Of a stretch of DNA of 64,000 nt, positions 25,391-37,937 are shown piece after piece. The stretch spans positions 13,772,001 through 13,836,000 of the forward strand of contig JAWUZG010000056.1 in assembly GCA_036785705.1 (NCBI GenBank), written 5' to 3'. Position numbers and translations under genes: made by a program. The stretch comes from Acanthornis magna (lineage: Eukaryota; Chordata; Aves; Passeriformes; Acanthizidae). The notes under the pieces were generated by a model, which saw nothing but the letters and a program-made list of their open reading frames with translations, had not been told where the DNA came from and did no database searches. The stretch's first letter is position 1. The number at the start of each line of letters is the position of its first letter.

Positions 25391-27602
25391 TTGTGTTTAA
25401 TGTGGGAGCAGAAGGCAAGGGCAGGTTCCATTGGCTCTGGCTGGCTCGTGCAGCATTGCAGTTTACCCAGGATGGTACACTGCCTCCGGCAATCCACACT
25501 CCCTCTCCATGTGGTCCATGCTAAGGAGAGTCCTGCTGGGCTGCCTGCGCTGGCATTTGATGGGAAAAGAGCATCCCACATGGATAGCAGTGAAGAGAAA
25601 GCCTGGGAGATGTGATCTCTCACACCGAGCCTGTCGGGTCATGGTTAGAGGCATAAAGGAGTTTGTGAGGAGAGCTGAGCACCAAAAGGCACAGCATCCT
25701 CTTGTGTTGGTGAGCCCTGCTGAAATCGTGAGCCTCAAAGGCAAAGGAAGGCCGTGAACCCAAGGAACAGGTGAATCAAAGGCAGAGTAGTTGCTCCAAG
25801 GGAGAAAATTTGAAATCAAGGTTGCAGAAAACCAAGGCTCTCCTAATGGGATAATGCAGGTAATACTATCACACAGCACTAAAACAATACAGACTAATTA
25901 GCTCAAATATTTGCTGACAACGTGGGTTTTGAGGAGAGGGGGGTATGGGATTTCATAAAACTTAATTAACTCATAGAGTAAATCAGTTTCATTCATTGCC
26001 ACAACGGAGCCAATCAAGATAGGCTTACTGTTTGCTCATTTGGAAAACGATTAGGATTCCCATTTAGACTTAATTACAGTGCAAAGGTTGACAATTATCA
26101 TCTTTGTGGAAGCACTGGATACCACAGTATCTCAGTTGAACACGTGCCGGTAATTATAGACATCATTTTCTTAGCAGAAAATGTAACCCACTTATTACCT
26201 GGATTTCATGTCTGTAATTACAGATAGTAGAAATATATTTAAAAAAAAATTCAGAATAGGGTTAGTGGTGAGTTACTTTGGATCTTTTCATAGTAAATTA
26301 CTTTGTGCAACTGTTTGTCACAAATTAAAATGTTGGTTTGTGCTTTATAGTCCTCACGGGAGGGAATTTGTGGTCATATCAAGGAGTCAAACCAGCCACA
26401 TGGGTCATGTTTTGACACCGCCGAGACCAGCACTGCCTCAGATTGGTTTGGTTCATGAGCCCTTCCTCACACCTCCCTGAAGTTTCTCAGGTTACACAGG
26501 CATGGACTTATCATTGCAGAAGCAAACTGCTGAGAGAAACTTAGTCAGGCACTTTGGAAAATCACAGCTTGATCCGACCCACAGCCGAACACACTCGCCC
26601 TGCTGACCAAAATAAATGGCATTAATATTAAAGTTTGCAAGCAGTGCTTGGCTACCATCGTTTTCAATACTGCCAAACAAAAATGATAAGCAGGTAGAGA
26701 TTCTTCCCCTTTCCCAGCCTAAATCCCTCCAGGAGGCTGTTTCAGCTCATCACATCCAGGGGCTGCGCCATGGCTGAGATAAGAGAAAAAGAAAGTTCAA
26801 AACATTTTACAGATATTAATTATGGATAAGGCAGGAGGTAAAATGAGGACATAACAAACACAAGCTTGATTCAGTCAGATTTGTCACAATCCCTGGGCCT
26901 CTGTTTATCCCATGGACTTATAAAGATGGAGGGAGAATGTCCTTTACAGGGAGCAGCACTGGACCAGCACAGTGCTGAGAATTAGACATGCATCATCACA
27001 TTTAACAATGAAGTTAAATTAGTTTATTCCCTTAGTTTTAATTATAGTCATTTCTAAACCATGGTTAGTGAGGTGAAAGTAGGCAAGACTCCAATTTTCC
27101 TGTATTTGTTTCATACAGGATGTGTCTGACCTTAGATTAATGCCTGAACCTCCTGGGGAAAATGGTATAAGTGCCTTTGGGACCAGGGCATCACATTTTC
27201 TTGGGCAGGTTTTTGACTGCTTGCCAGCTGAAATGCTGAGTTTGCAGCAGACAGAGATGATTTGCAAGGAAATAGAAGGAAGAAGTGAGTTTCCACCTAT
27301 ATATCCTCTTTATTTTCCATGATCCATAAAGGAATATAGCATTCAAATTTTTTCCTGCCTTTGCTGTGCTTCTTTTGAAAAACTCTGCATCCTGAAATGA
27401 GCACTGCCCTGCTAGGAGGGGAAAAAACACAGCTTTATTAGGCCAGGTAATCCCTGCACCATAATCAACAAATAGTGTCAGTACAACTTCAGGGAGTGCA
27501 TTTTTGTAGCTGATTCCTGTGGAAAGGCAGCTGGGAGTCTGGAGGCAGAAGGGCTTCTTTTTTTTTTGGTTTTCCAGGAATATTAACTTGTGTTTTCATT
27601 CT
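25391..27602. other. Non-coding stretch, no gene recognised
   Basis: Open frames of about 74-138 codons overlap at 25,391-25,879 on both strands, next to the CR1 fragment, in a GC-richer and stop-poor segment. None shows a domain. The rest is AT-rich single-copy sequence without features I can name. Confidence 0.5.
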
Positions 27603-27603
27603 G

Positions 27604-27975
27604 TTTTTTTTTTTTTTTTTTTGGGTTTTTCATAGGTGTAGATAAAAGGGAAGAAAAGAAAACAAAGTTTTGAGGGTTGGCTGTGTCCTTTTGAAAGTTT
27701 AATGTTCAGGTGCTTTTAATATCTCTTGAATGCTGAGCATTTTGTAAGGAGAATAAAAAGGGTCATAAAAATAATAAAACAGGAAAAATAAGCCCTTACA
27801 TTGTTTGAGGTGCTTTTAAAGCTAAAGGCCTTCACTTTTATTTTGTTTCTCATGCCACATTCACTGGAGCTTTATGTAGCCACGGAGCCTGCGTGGTACT
27901 ACTGCATCGCTTTGGAAAAGCCGAGAGTGTGGAATTTATTTTTTTTTAAATTTTTTAAATTTTTTTTTTTTTTTT
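27604..27975. repeat. Poly-T and A/T tracts
   Basis: A run of 19 T residues lies at 27,604-27,622. A mixed tract of T runs broken by AAA lies at 27,934-27,975, ending in 15-plus consecutive T. The sequence between them is AT-rich and non-repetitive. I find no LINE or retrocopy body attached to either tract in either orientation. Confidence 0.85.
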
Positions 27976-28039
27976 GATGTCTTGACTCCCAGCTGCCTGG
28001 CAGCACGAAGTTCCTTCAGATGTCAGCAGAGAATTCTCC

Positions 28040-28470
28040 TCACGTGCAGGCAGAAGAGGCAGCTAAAGCCCTGGAATGCCAGACCCCGCCTGGTGTGACA
28101 GCAGCAGGACTTCCACACGTGTGCTCCGATGGGAGCCCAGGGCTGGAGGCAAGTCAGAACAGGGCAGCCGTGCCCCTGACACAGTTTTCCGTGCAGGATG
28201 GATGAGCTTTCTTTTGAACTGCTGAACTACAAATTCCCCCCCTGGCCCAGCTGGCGCGGTGGGTGGGACGAGGGGGAGAAGAAAGGGAATGAGGCACCAA
28301 TAGGTGTGTGCAGGTGTGGGTGGTGGGAGCAGCTGACTTGCCAAACCCACTGGGGTTCGCTCCACCCAGAGGAGTGCAGTTGGGAAATCTGGCAGGGTTT
28401 GATTGCCCGGTACCTGGAAAAGCTCATTTGGAATGCCTGGTATCTCCAACCGAGCCACAATTAAGTGATG
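28040..28470. other. GC-richer, stop-poor patch of unknown nature
   Basis: Long frames run through this patch on both strands at once (28,198-28,464 +, 28,308-28,511 +, 28,063-28,458 -, 28,227-28,460 -). That pattern reflects base composition more than coding. It contains a C7 run near 28,236 and a CCAAT word near 28,298. A small promoter or unannotated exon cannot be excluded, but I see no domain. Confidence 0.35.
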
Positions 28471-31335
28471 AGTTGCAACGATCAGAGGTTCAAGGAAATA
28501 CGCAGTGTTGAGGATTATCCTTGCTTGTTTAAAAAGTAAGGATAATAGTTTTTAAAAAGTGCTCAAGGAGAGAGGAATCCTCTGAATAGAAAGAAGAAAG
28601 AGGCAGTGAATGGAGCAGAGATTTGTAAGTGTATACCAAATCAGGCCTATTCACTCATTTCAGGCAGAACTAGTTGTGCCACTTCAGTGTTTATTCATCC
28701 ATTGCAGGAGTCCCAGATATGAAAACAGACACAGAAACTTATTGGCACATAGGTATTTGTCATCTGGCACTAGAGACATGTGAGATCCCAGGCAGGAGCT
28801 GCAGTGCTGTACATAGTTCTGCCTCTGCAGCGAACAAGAACCAAAATCTCAAAGATTGGGGTTTGAGGTTCAAAGCCAATGCTGTAATGTGTGGTTACAA
28901 ATCACTGACTTTGGGAAAATGGGAAAAAAGATTCAGAAGCAAAGAAACATGTGCTGAAAACAACCTCGTGCAAGATTCACAGAGCTATATTTATATCAAA
29001 CTACTTCAGTAGCAGAAACCTTGGGGTGCATTTACTTTCCTCCCTCACCCCCCTTCAGTATCATCTTTGTCTTTTTTGGAAGACAGTGCCAAAATTGTGT
29101 ATTTCTGTCCCAACCACAAGCAGTCTGAACACCCTTGTTGTTTCAACATTTCTGAATTAGTTTCATAAATGGAAGAAGTTATGACTTGTTAATGTGAGTT
29201 TTGAAAAGCAAGTTGATTTTCATATCCTTATCTGAATTCAGCCTGTCTGTGTACGTTAAGTGATGAGTGTTTTTCACTCTTGGAGATGCTGCCAGCTTAA
29301 CAGTCATCACCTTGCAGAGGTGTAAACAGCATGAGAAGTCAAGAAAAGTCCATTTCATGTTATAAAAATTTCTGGAGGGTAAGCCCAGAAGAGAATATAA
29401 GTGGGGTTTTAAATTTTGAGGATAAGTAACTGAGACAACTGTAGTGTTACACAGATGTATTAAAAAAATTGTCAGTTTATTGGAGTATAAAACTAAGCAC
29501 AGGACTTTTTTTCTTCCTTTTCTTTCTACCACAGGTATTTTATACCAGAATCTTTAGCTGTGTTATTCAAAGGTGGGAGTGACGAGTGTGGTGGCTGTGA
29601 AAAATTCTTGCCTGGAGCATGGATTTGGTGACCAATAGAGAAGACCTTGGATGCACAGAGATCTGAGATATATTGGGGTTTGCATTAAGCAAGGATGAGA
29701 AGCAATGCCTGAGCTCATGGTAAGCTCCTCCACAGGATGACTGTAAAATTATTTTTGAGAGATATCCAATTTTTATGCTTATGCATAAAAATTAATCCAA
29801 GTGCTCAAACCCAAACAATCCACTTTTGATACAGAGCACATTCTCTTAGTGAGCTGGGGAGACACAAAATTAAAGGTAACATAGCCCAGATCACCTTGGC
29901 TTTGGTGTTTGAGGCTTTTGAGTGCCTTACTTTGAAAAAAAGGTATAGGAATAAGAGCCTTCTGAATATGCTAATAACTTGAGAGTATTTGGAGGGGAGA
30001 GAAGATTGTTGTATGTGAAAAATATCCTTGGGAACCAGGGCTAGACATTATGCAAAGTGAACCTGGCAGAAAGGATGGGGAGCAGAACAGAACTGCTAAA
30101 CAGGTTTGTTGTGGCTTAACCGTGTCTTCTGCAGGAGGAACCTCCCGTGCTGGGCAGGAGAAATCTCTGTGGGAAGAGGCAGAGCCAGCTTTGCGTGGGA
30201 ACACCTCATCCAAGGGCAGGATCCAAAGGAACAGGGGAAGTGATCCAGTGCTGTGCATCGAGGTATTTGCTCCTGGCCTAGTCAATCAATAACTTCTCTT
30301 CAAGGCCTTCCAATGCTCCCTGAAGGGAACCCTGGGGGTGCCCGCTCCGAGTTACACCTGGTTTGTGAGCAGACAGCTCCTTGCAGGGGAAAAAGGAATG
30401 TCCAATTTGTTCAGCGAGGAAGTATGTTCTGAATCTCAGTGTAACCTGACTCCCAGGATCAGGGGAGATAGTGCATGGGGTTTGAGACAGAAATATATCC
30501 TGTTCTTGAAGTGGTTGGGAAAAAGCAGCGATCTGTGTGGGAAAGCTGGAGAAATGGCGGGAGAGAAAAGAAAAATTACATGCATTAGTGGTTTATGCCT
30601 TCCAGACATTTACAAACTCTGGGTAATGCAACTCAGAGGGAATTTTAGTCATTCCAAGGAGGCTGCATGATTTAAGAGGGCAGGAGGGTTGCAGTTTGCT
30701 CTATGGTTTAACCCACAAATAAAACTTCCATCACACGGCAGAGTATCTGGAAGGAATTTGGGGGTGCATTTTTAGGAGCGCAGACATTCATAAGGCATAG
30801 CTTTATTGCCTCAGTGACCTATCACCTCAGCATCATCTGGCCCTGAGCTGCTCATGGGGTGGAGAGGTTAATGTGTAAAACACACCACAGCTTCAACAGA
30901 TTTGGGGAAACCAAGACAGTCTTGCGCTTGTGGAACTTCTGATTTTTTTTACAGATGACATTGCTCTTTCTGCTCCATGCCTTAAAGATGACCTACCCAA
31001 TCCATTTTCCCTTGCTGACCTTCCAGAGAGAGTCAAAACCATGGCACCATGCAGATGAAGGGTCAGTGCCCATCATCAGGCCATGATCTAATTAATTAAA
31101 ACTCTGTTACAAGTCCCTTTAATATGATCTCCTACCTGTTTCTTTGAGTGATATCTTCCAGTCCTTTTCCTAAATAGCTGATACCTTAGGAAAGGTCCTA
31201 GAGTGTTCCTCATTGCATTCCACTTGCAGAGGCCACTTTATTTTATTTAATATAGATTGTTATCTCAAGCTTGGGATGAGTTCTCTCAGAACTTTTCTTG
31301 ATAAATGGTATTTCATGTAGCATTTTCCCTTTTCT
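28471..31335. other. Non-coding stretch, no gene recognised
   Basis: This is AT-rich single-copy sequence. The open frames at 28,674-29,012 (+), 29,179-29,532 (-) and 30,338-30,670 (+) have no recognisable domain. No transposon is seen. Confidence 0.5.
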
Positions 31336-31410
31336 ATTCCATTCCATTCCATTCCATTCCATTCCATTCCATTCCATTCCATTCCATTCCATTCCATTCC
31401 ATTCCATTCC
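31336..31410. repeat. ATTCC pentanucleotide microsatellite, 15 units
   Basis: There are fifteen perfect tandem copies of ATTCC (GGAAT on the other strand), with no interruption. The unit is the same pentamer that forms human satellite III and appears as a simple microsatellite in many vertebrates. The open frame reading repeated Trp-Asn-Gly-Met-Glu on the - strand (31,243-31,569) comes from this array and is not a gene. Perfect repetition suggests recent expansion and likely length polymorphism. Confidence 0.98.
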
Positions 31411-33789
31411 CTCTTTATATTTTCTGTTTTTTTCAGATTCGAAAATGCTTTTCTGCCTTGGTTTTTGACATGTACAGATCAGACATATATCAGTATCAAT
31501 AAAATCCCTCAATCTGTTTTGTGATGAAGAACAGATGAGAATGGTAGCAGTGGAAAAAAACCCAAGCATTCTCCTTTCTTGAAGGCCATTAAAAAAAATG
31601 GAGGAAAAAATATTTGGAACTGGGATGAGAACTTCAGTCTACTGAGGGTTTAATTTTTATCCTTATTTTATTAGGAAAGGGAAACAGAGGCAGCAGGACT
31701 TGGCCAAATGAGTCAGTTGTTCAGCCTAAGCAGATGTGCTGGCATGATTCTGGCATGTTTCAGAAATACCAAGACTCATTTTGATTGTGAAATACTTGCT
31801 GAAGTGCTTTATCAGGGAGCCTCAAAGGGGCTCACTTCAGAGCCAGTGGTTTGAGCTGATGTGAAAGAAAAGTAGATAATGTCTCATATTTCAATCAGAC
31901 CATGAGCAAGGACCCAGAACAATCAAATTCAGTTCCTCTGCCCTTTGTGCCTTGCTTTGCATCCTCTTACAGCACTAGGAGAAAGCTGGAGCCAGTGGAA
32001 GCTGGAGCAAACTTGGAGTGTGGCAGCAATGAATGGGACTGAGAGAAACTGGGTTTGGACTCATGGGGAAATTTTACACAGCTCTTTATGATTTGATGGG
32101 GAAATAGCAGAAGGACAATTGAATTCCTGTCACTTCAGGTGTAAAGTGGTTTCAGCGATGATAGAAATTTCCAAAGTGAGGAACTCTTGATTTGCTTCCT
32201 TCTGACCCTCTTGGGACAGCTCATCAGAGCAACTGGCTCATGGTCCAGGCTGCAATTTGGTTCATGATTAAAGTCCTCCCTCTGCCATGTGCTCTCCCTG
32301 CCCTCAGCCCTCACTCCAGAGGGAATCTAACACAGAAAACTGTGACCATTCCTAACGCTGAACTGCCAAGAGAAAGAGTGGGGTTGCAGTTGCAGATATT
32401 GAACAGCTATTGAGCAGCTGATTGCAGTTTTATCTTCAGGAACTTTGGAAAGCCAGAACGAAATGTGTCCATGGCACCCAAAATGCAAAGTAAAATTTCA
32501 AAGTACGCCAGGGGCTGCCCAGCCAAGGCAGCAGAGGAGTCAGTGCAGGCTGCTAAATTAGCTCAGGAGCAGAGTGAGCGCTGGGTGGATGCCCCACAGT
32601 CATCTGCTGCTGCCTTGTGTCTTCTGGAAGAGGAATTGTCACCTTCCTGCTGGTTCAGGTGTGCTGCCCTCCTCCCGTGACAAATGCATAGCCTTAGAAG
32701 TGCACTGAAGGCTTTCAGACCTTTGTTAGGCAGCAGTCAAATTCTGAATATATTTTATATCCTAGTAAGATCTCACAGAGGAGAATATGTGCTGTGATGA
32801 ATAAAAAATGAGGCATGTAGAGGGTAGTCTAAAAAAACCCATTTTAACCAGTTGTTTTGATTTTTCTTATGGATAAGGCTGCCATTGTTATTTAAAAAAT
32901 GTGAAAATCAGCTTTTTTAATAACCTTTTTTTTTTAAGGAGGGGGTGGAGGAATCTAAATGGCAGGTATTTTCATTGTGACCCTTTTCAGAAAAATGCCT
33001 TGCAAACATATTTCTGTAAAGAGCACACAGGCTGCTTCGACAGTAGCCAAAGCAAGCAGCAAAACACATGAATGCCTCCAGACTGCTCCCAGGGTTTTGT
33101 TCCACTGCCAAAAGCTGAGACACACACTCGCAGCATGAGGCAGCAAACTCCTCTGGCTTCATGTGCTCGCACATGAGGGGGATTTAACAGAAGAGATTGT
33201 TATGCTCCCCTCTCTCCTTCCCCTCTATTTCTCCCTTAAGGTCTTGGGCTAAGAAAATAATATGGAAGTAATTCTGAATCCAGTGATACTGAAGGCAGAT
33301 GAAACAACTTTGCCAGTTGCAGCACATATTTATCAAAGCATCTGTGGCTGTGCACACTTTGGAAAGAACAGTTTCAGTGTGTTCCATCAGGATGCTTCTG
33401 TCTCGTGCCTGTGGATGGCCGGATATTGGGAGATTTCTTAGATACTGTGCGTGTTTCCTGAGGCTGTTCAGAATATAGGATCAAGATGCTGGAAGGACTT
33501 TTGGTGTCTGCTCAGGAGGATCTGGATAGATACAGGTGTTTTCCTTTGTCTTTCTGGCACTCAGGGATCTTGGGATGAGCTCTGTGTGTCTTGCTGGTGG
33601 CACCTCGTGCCCTAAGAGATCAATCCCATCATCACAGGACAACCTTTCCTAACTTCCCTTTCACCTTGCCTGTTCCCTGAGATGCTGCTCGGCTAATGGC
33701 AGTTCATCCTCTCCAGGACAAGGAAATCAGCTGTAATTCCTGGCTGCAAGGGTTCGGTTGCTTAAATATCTTCGCTGGCACTGGGAGGC
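31411..33789. other. Non-coding stretch, no gene recognised
   Basis: No repeat or domain-bearing frame is found. The overlapping - strand frames at 32,917-33,174 are cysteine-rich in translation but overlap one another in different frames and look fortuitous. Confidence 0.5.
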
Positions 33790-34132
33790 TCACATCAGTT
33801 CAAAGTCCTTGACAATTGTTTGGTGAATGTAAAGCTCTGCAGAAAAAAAGTCAGAACTTGTTGCTCTCACCCTGGAGGAGGAAAACTGCACTTGTCCCTT
33901 GAGCCCTTGTGCCACCATCAGAGTGGCTCTGATCTGCGTGGACACTTTGATGGACGTGGCCATGAAGTCAATGTGAGCACTTCCCTCACCAAATCCTCCT
34001 TCCCAATCCGTGCAACAGCTGGAGGCACAGGCCTGGAGTCTGCAGAGCAGGTTTCCAGGATGGGCCTTGAGGAATGTGCCCAGTGTGTACGAGGGATGTG
34101 TGTCTGCTGGCAAACAGAAAATCCTCAAATCT
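33790..34132 (-). other. Uncertain open frame behind an acceptor-like site
   Basis: A - strand frame of 112 codons ends in TGA at 33,790. Just before its start, the - strand reads a pyrimidine-bearing acceptor-like sequence ending in 'cacccttatag'. A second acceptor-like pyrimidine tract (gactttttttctgcag) and a donor-like GTGAGA lie inside the frame. An overlapping + strand frame (33,820-34,185) is equally long. I recognise no domain, and coding status is doubtful. Confidence 0.15.
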
Positions 34133-35877
34133 ATAAGGGTGGAAATAGATCATGTCAGAGGCAAGCTTTGATCACCCATGTGTAATTTTCTCATATGCAG
34201 ATGTCAGCTTTCATAAAGCCTATGAGTTCAGTTTCAGATTAATGTGAGAGTTTTGCCCCCATTTATTTTGTATCACTTAAGAGAGGTTGACTGGGTCCTT
34301 AAAAGTTGTCAGCCCAGATTAAATCAACCTTTAGGAATCATCTGGAAGAACCTTGGCACGAACCTGCGTTTGGAAATTTTCACTTGAACTGTCTTTTGCT
34401 CCACTTTTGCTCATACACTAAAACAGGTGGACAGTAATGCTCTGTCATCTGCTATTCTTGGGTTACGTGGATCATAAGGGATGTTAATTAGATGAAGAAA
34501 TGATTTTTGAGGGTTCATTTGGGGAATTGCTTCTGTGGGTCTCCTGCCTATGCAGGAGTGGGAGCGAGTTATGAAAGCTTTGGAGCTGTATCAGTAATTT
34601 TGAAGCCTCTTACCCAGATCTCTCCACTCTTCCCTCCTTTTTCTGCTTCTGAACAAAGGGCTACAGATAGAGATCACAATCCTCTGCTAGGAAAAGCTGT
34701 CTCCTGAACACGTCCATGCATGTAGAATATTTCCCAGAAGCAAATGCGTTTTTCTAATCTCAAGACTTCGCTTTGTGCATTGAGATCAGATCTTAAGCAA
34801 TAGAAATTCATTGCCAGACTTCCCCTCTGCTATGTACAAATTCTGCATATCAAAGGTACCGGGGACAGCCTTCATCTGTGCAAGAGTGATTTATTGGAAT
34901 TTGTGAGGCCAGGTTTTATCCACGTGGCACTGCAGGTCAGCAGCACAGTGTGACTGTGTGATGGCATCACTGAAGGGCATTTCACTTGTTTAACAACTGA
35001 ACAGAGTCAGAAAAGGGGAGAAACATCTTGAATATGATGACCAAATGGGGGTGCAGTGATTTCTTCCAGGTGTTTCAGGCATCAAACAACTCCTTGACTC
35101 CGTCTGATCAGCTTTGAAAGTTACTATTTGAGATTTAAAATTTTTAGATGCTAAAAGCTTCTGTTTTAAACAGATCTGTTGTATTTAGCACTGGAAGCCA
35201 TCCTGCACTGCCACTACTGAAACAACCCTCCCGTTTTCATGAACCTGTGTTTCCATGGGGTACCCTAAGAATAACTCAGTTGCTGTACAGGGTTTAAGGG
35301 TGACAGCTCTGCTGTGTCTGCTCCTCCCGTGTGGGCATTGTCCCCCTGACAGCTGAGCTGGCCCCAGCACCTGTCTGTTAAATGTCCCCAAAGAGTTTCA
35401 GACAGGAGGGATCTCCTGGCTGGGGAATGCTGTGTGGGTGACCCTGAGCCCCAGCTGAGGCAGACCTCTGTGCGCTGATGTTAACCCTGCTTGTCTCTGA
35501 GCTGTCAAGTTGTCACCAGTAGCTTGAAGAGCCCTTATCTCCCCTTTAAGATGATGCAAATCACAAGATCTTAGTTTCTAACGGGCTGACTTTAATTTCA
35601 GCTTATACTGGAACTGCCAAACTACGGTAAATTATACACAAACATGCCAAGCCATCAGAACCCAAAGACTTTTGAGTTATCAATGTATTTCAGATGCAAA
35701 ATCCTCCCTATTCAATCTTCTTTCCTGCTGTGTGATATAAAACTAGGTACCTAATCACGCTCTCTGTTAGATTTGATTGATATTAAAATAGTTCACTTGC
35801 TTTGCTGAGTAAGCTGCTCCTCTGTCTGGTTCTGATCTCAGGATTTTAGTCATGTAACCTCGAAGCAGATAGAGACC
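34133..35877. other. Non-coding stretch, no gene recognised
   Basis: Apart from short frames without domains (34,507-34,707 +, 35,185-35,391 -), nothing is recognised here. No repeats are seen. Confidence 0.5.
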
Positions 35878-35947
35878 AGTGGAAGTAACTTCTTTAAAAG
35901 TAGGATTACACTTCTTTAAAAGTGGAATTAAACTTCTTAAAAAGTGG
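35878..35947. repeat. 22-bp minisatellite, about three copies
   Basis: Units start with cttcttta or cttcttaa at 35,889, 35,911 and 35,933, a strict 22-bp period. A partial preceding unit (agtggaagtaa) starts at 35,878. Copies differ by a few bases, so the array is diverged and probably stable. Each unit carries an 'aaaagt(g/a)g' core. Confidence 0.9.
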
Positions 35948-37765
35948 TCTGAATGTGACTGGCACGAGCACAGAGAGTTGAATCATCCTCTCTTTGTGTT
36001 TGCATTCATGACTGTTAAAAAGAGATAAGAGGACTTTCAAAAAGGGATGAAGGAGAGATGTCATGTGAGGAAAATGATAATGATATCTGAGGAAGTTTCT
36101 TATTTGATTTTTGGAGTGTAAGCTGGTCAGTGAGGGAAGGCTACAGGCAGAATTATGGATTCTTGGGAATTTATATTGATTCAGAGGAAAATGAAATTTG
36201 GGATGTGCCCATATGGAAGGTGGCCGGAATGTCTAAAGCAGTTCTAAGAGTCTGTAGGTAATTTTGCATTCAAAGAAACAGAATGGTCCCACTCACACTT
36301 TGGGGGTCTGTGTGGGTGTATTAACTCAATGCTATTTATTCACAGAATTGTTTTGAACAACCTGAAACACCAGAATCAGTTATTTACAGAGATAAAAACC
36401 ATGATTCTTCAGGTGTGCCGGTGTCAGGGTGAGATGGGGGACAATTAAAAAATCTCATTCACCTGATGGATATGGAAGGAAAGCCACCAAAGATGAGGAT
36501 ACCCCACCCAAAAGAAGCTGCTGTCTTGCTGCCAGTGTCCAGGAAGCCTCTGTGGTGCAGATGTGAAATTAATAGCAACATCTATTTAATTGTCCTGTCC
36601 CTTGGAGAAGCTGTGAGTATCAGCAGCCACACAAAAGGGGGGTGGGGTGGGGGCAGGGAGGAGAAACTCTTGAAAATACCAAATAGAAAATACCAAATAT
36701 TATCTGTCCTTCCTGGTGTAGTGTCCTAGTTACTTGTGGCTTCTACTGGCTAAACTCCATCAAAGTAAAAGCTCAGTGCTGCTATTTTGTTGTCTGTCTT
36801 AGATGTTGCAGGTTTAGGGTCTGATCTGCTTAGATTGGGATTTTTTTATTGTAAGGGTTTTATTAGCTCGCTTTTTCATCTCATTGTGGGCAACAGAGAA
36901 ACCAATGGTTCATTCAGGCTGTAAAAATTAAGGGAGTTCTTCATCAACAGAAATGTTCTGCAGTAACCTCTGAACACCAACAGTGGTGACAAAAACTGAA
37001 CTGCTTTTAAAACATAGGTAAATGAGTGAGGTACTAGTGCTAAGGAGCTGTAATGACCCTAATTAGGGTTAATAATTTTACAAGAGATATTAAGCTTTAT
37101 TAGTGCTGGAGGCAATTTCACCCTGTGGTTCTTGGATCTGACCTATGGTGTCATCCTCTAATAGAGCAGGAGCGTAACTACACTGGTGTTATTCTTGATT
37201 TGCACTGTTGGAGAAAAAGGATGGAGCCAACACATTTTCAAGGTGTATTTTGTAATGCCTTATTCAGGTTTTATAGAACCCGACTGGTTTCCTCCCTCTT
37301 AAACACTCGAAAATTTTCTAACATGAAGTGTTGTTTGGAAGGCTAAGGGAATTCAGGAGGGAGGAGGTGGTGAGGCAGCCAAAGGTGTGTGTGATAAATT
37401 AATGTAATTACTCAGGTTTGCACTACAGCTCAGAGACTGCGCTGTGAGAGCAGTGGGTGCACATGAATGCAGCAATAATGGTAATATATCACCAGTGCAA
37501 ACAGAGATGGACACAAAAACACCATCTGAGACCCACACTGTTTCTAGATACATTGCTTTGCCACATCTGGCCCCGTGATAAGAGAATGGGGCTTTCATGC
37601 TATTTTTACTCCAGACTTTCCTTTCATAGGACTTTTGTTTGACTTCCTACAGCCTCTCCCTCCTCCTCTTTGCCTCTGACTGCACTCCACATGTGCTTGG
37701 GCATGACAGTGAACGTGCAAAATCGCATCAGCAAGCCAGTCACAGAAGGAGAGAAAATGTAAAGA
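35948..37765. other. Non-coding stretch with a 14-bp tandem duplication
   Basis: A perfect 14-bp duplication of gaaaataccaaata occupies 36,672-36,699, following a G-rich segment near 36,638-36,660. The open frame at 36,466-36,729 (+) crosses both and has no domain. No other feature is recognised. Confidence 0.55.
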
Positions 37766-37781
37766 TTTTTTTTTTTTTTTT
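37766..37781. repeat. Poly-T run
   Basis: Sixteen T residues are followed by one C and five more T. No adjoining retroelement is seen. Confidence 0.9.
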
Positions 37782-37937
37782 CTTTTTACCTTCTCAGATT
37801 GCTCCCCCTGACTGATCCTGCTGGCTGAAGGACTTGGTTTGGCTATTTCAATCTGCTGAAATTGCTGCTAAAACAACCTGCCAGACATCTTTCTCTGGTC
37901 CTATCTTTGGACCCTTCCTGCAGAACAAACCTCTCAA

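Noticed and set aside
25391..25879. Overlapping frames of 74 to 138 codons on both strands
   Set aside because: Low stop density on both strands at once points to base composition; no domain, and adjacent to a CR1 fragment.
28063..28511. Four long frames on two strands in a GC-rich patch
   Set aside because: No frame is favoured over the others and none has a recognisable motif or supporting splice sites.
31243..31569. Protein with repeated Trp-Asn-Gly-Met-Glu
   Set aside because: It is generated by the ATTCC microsatellite; the flanks show no coding features.
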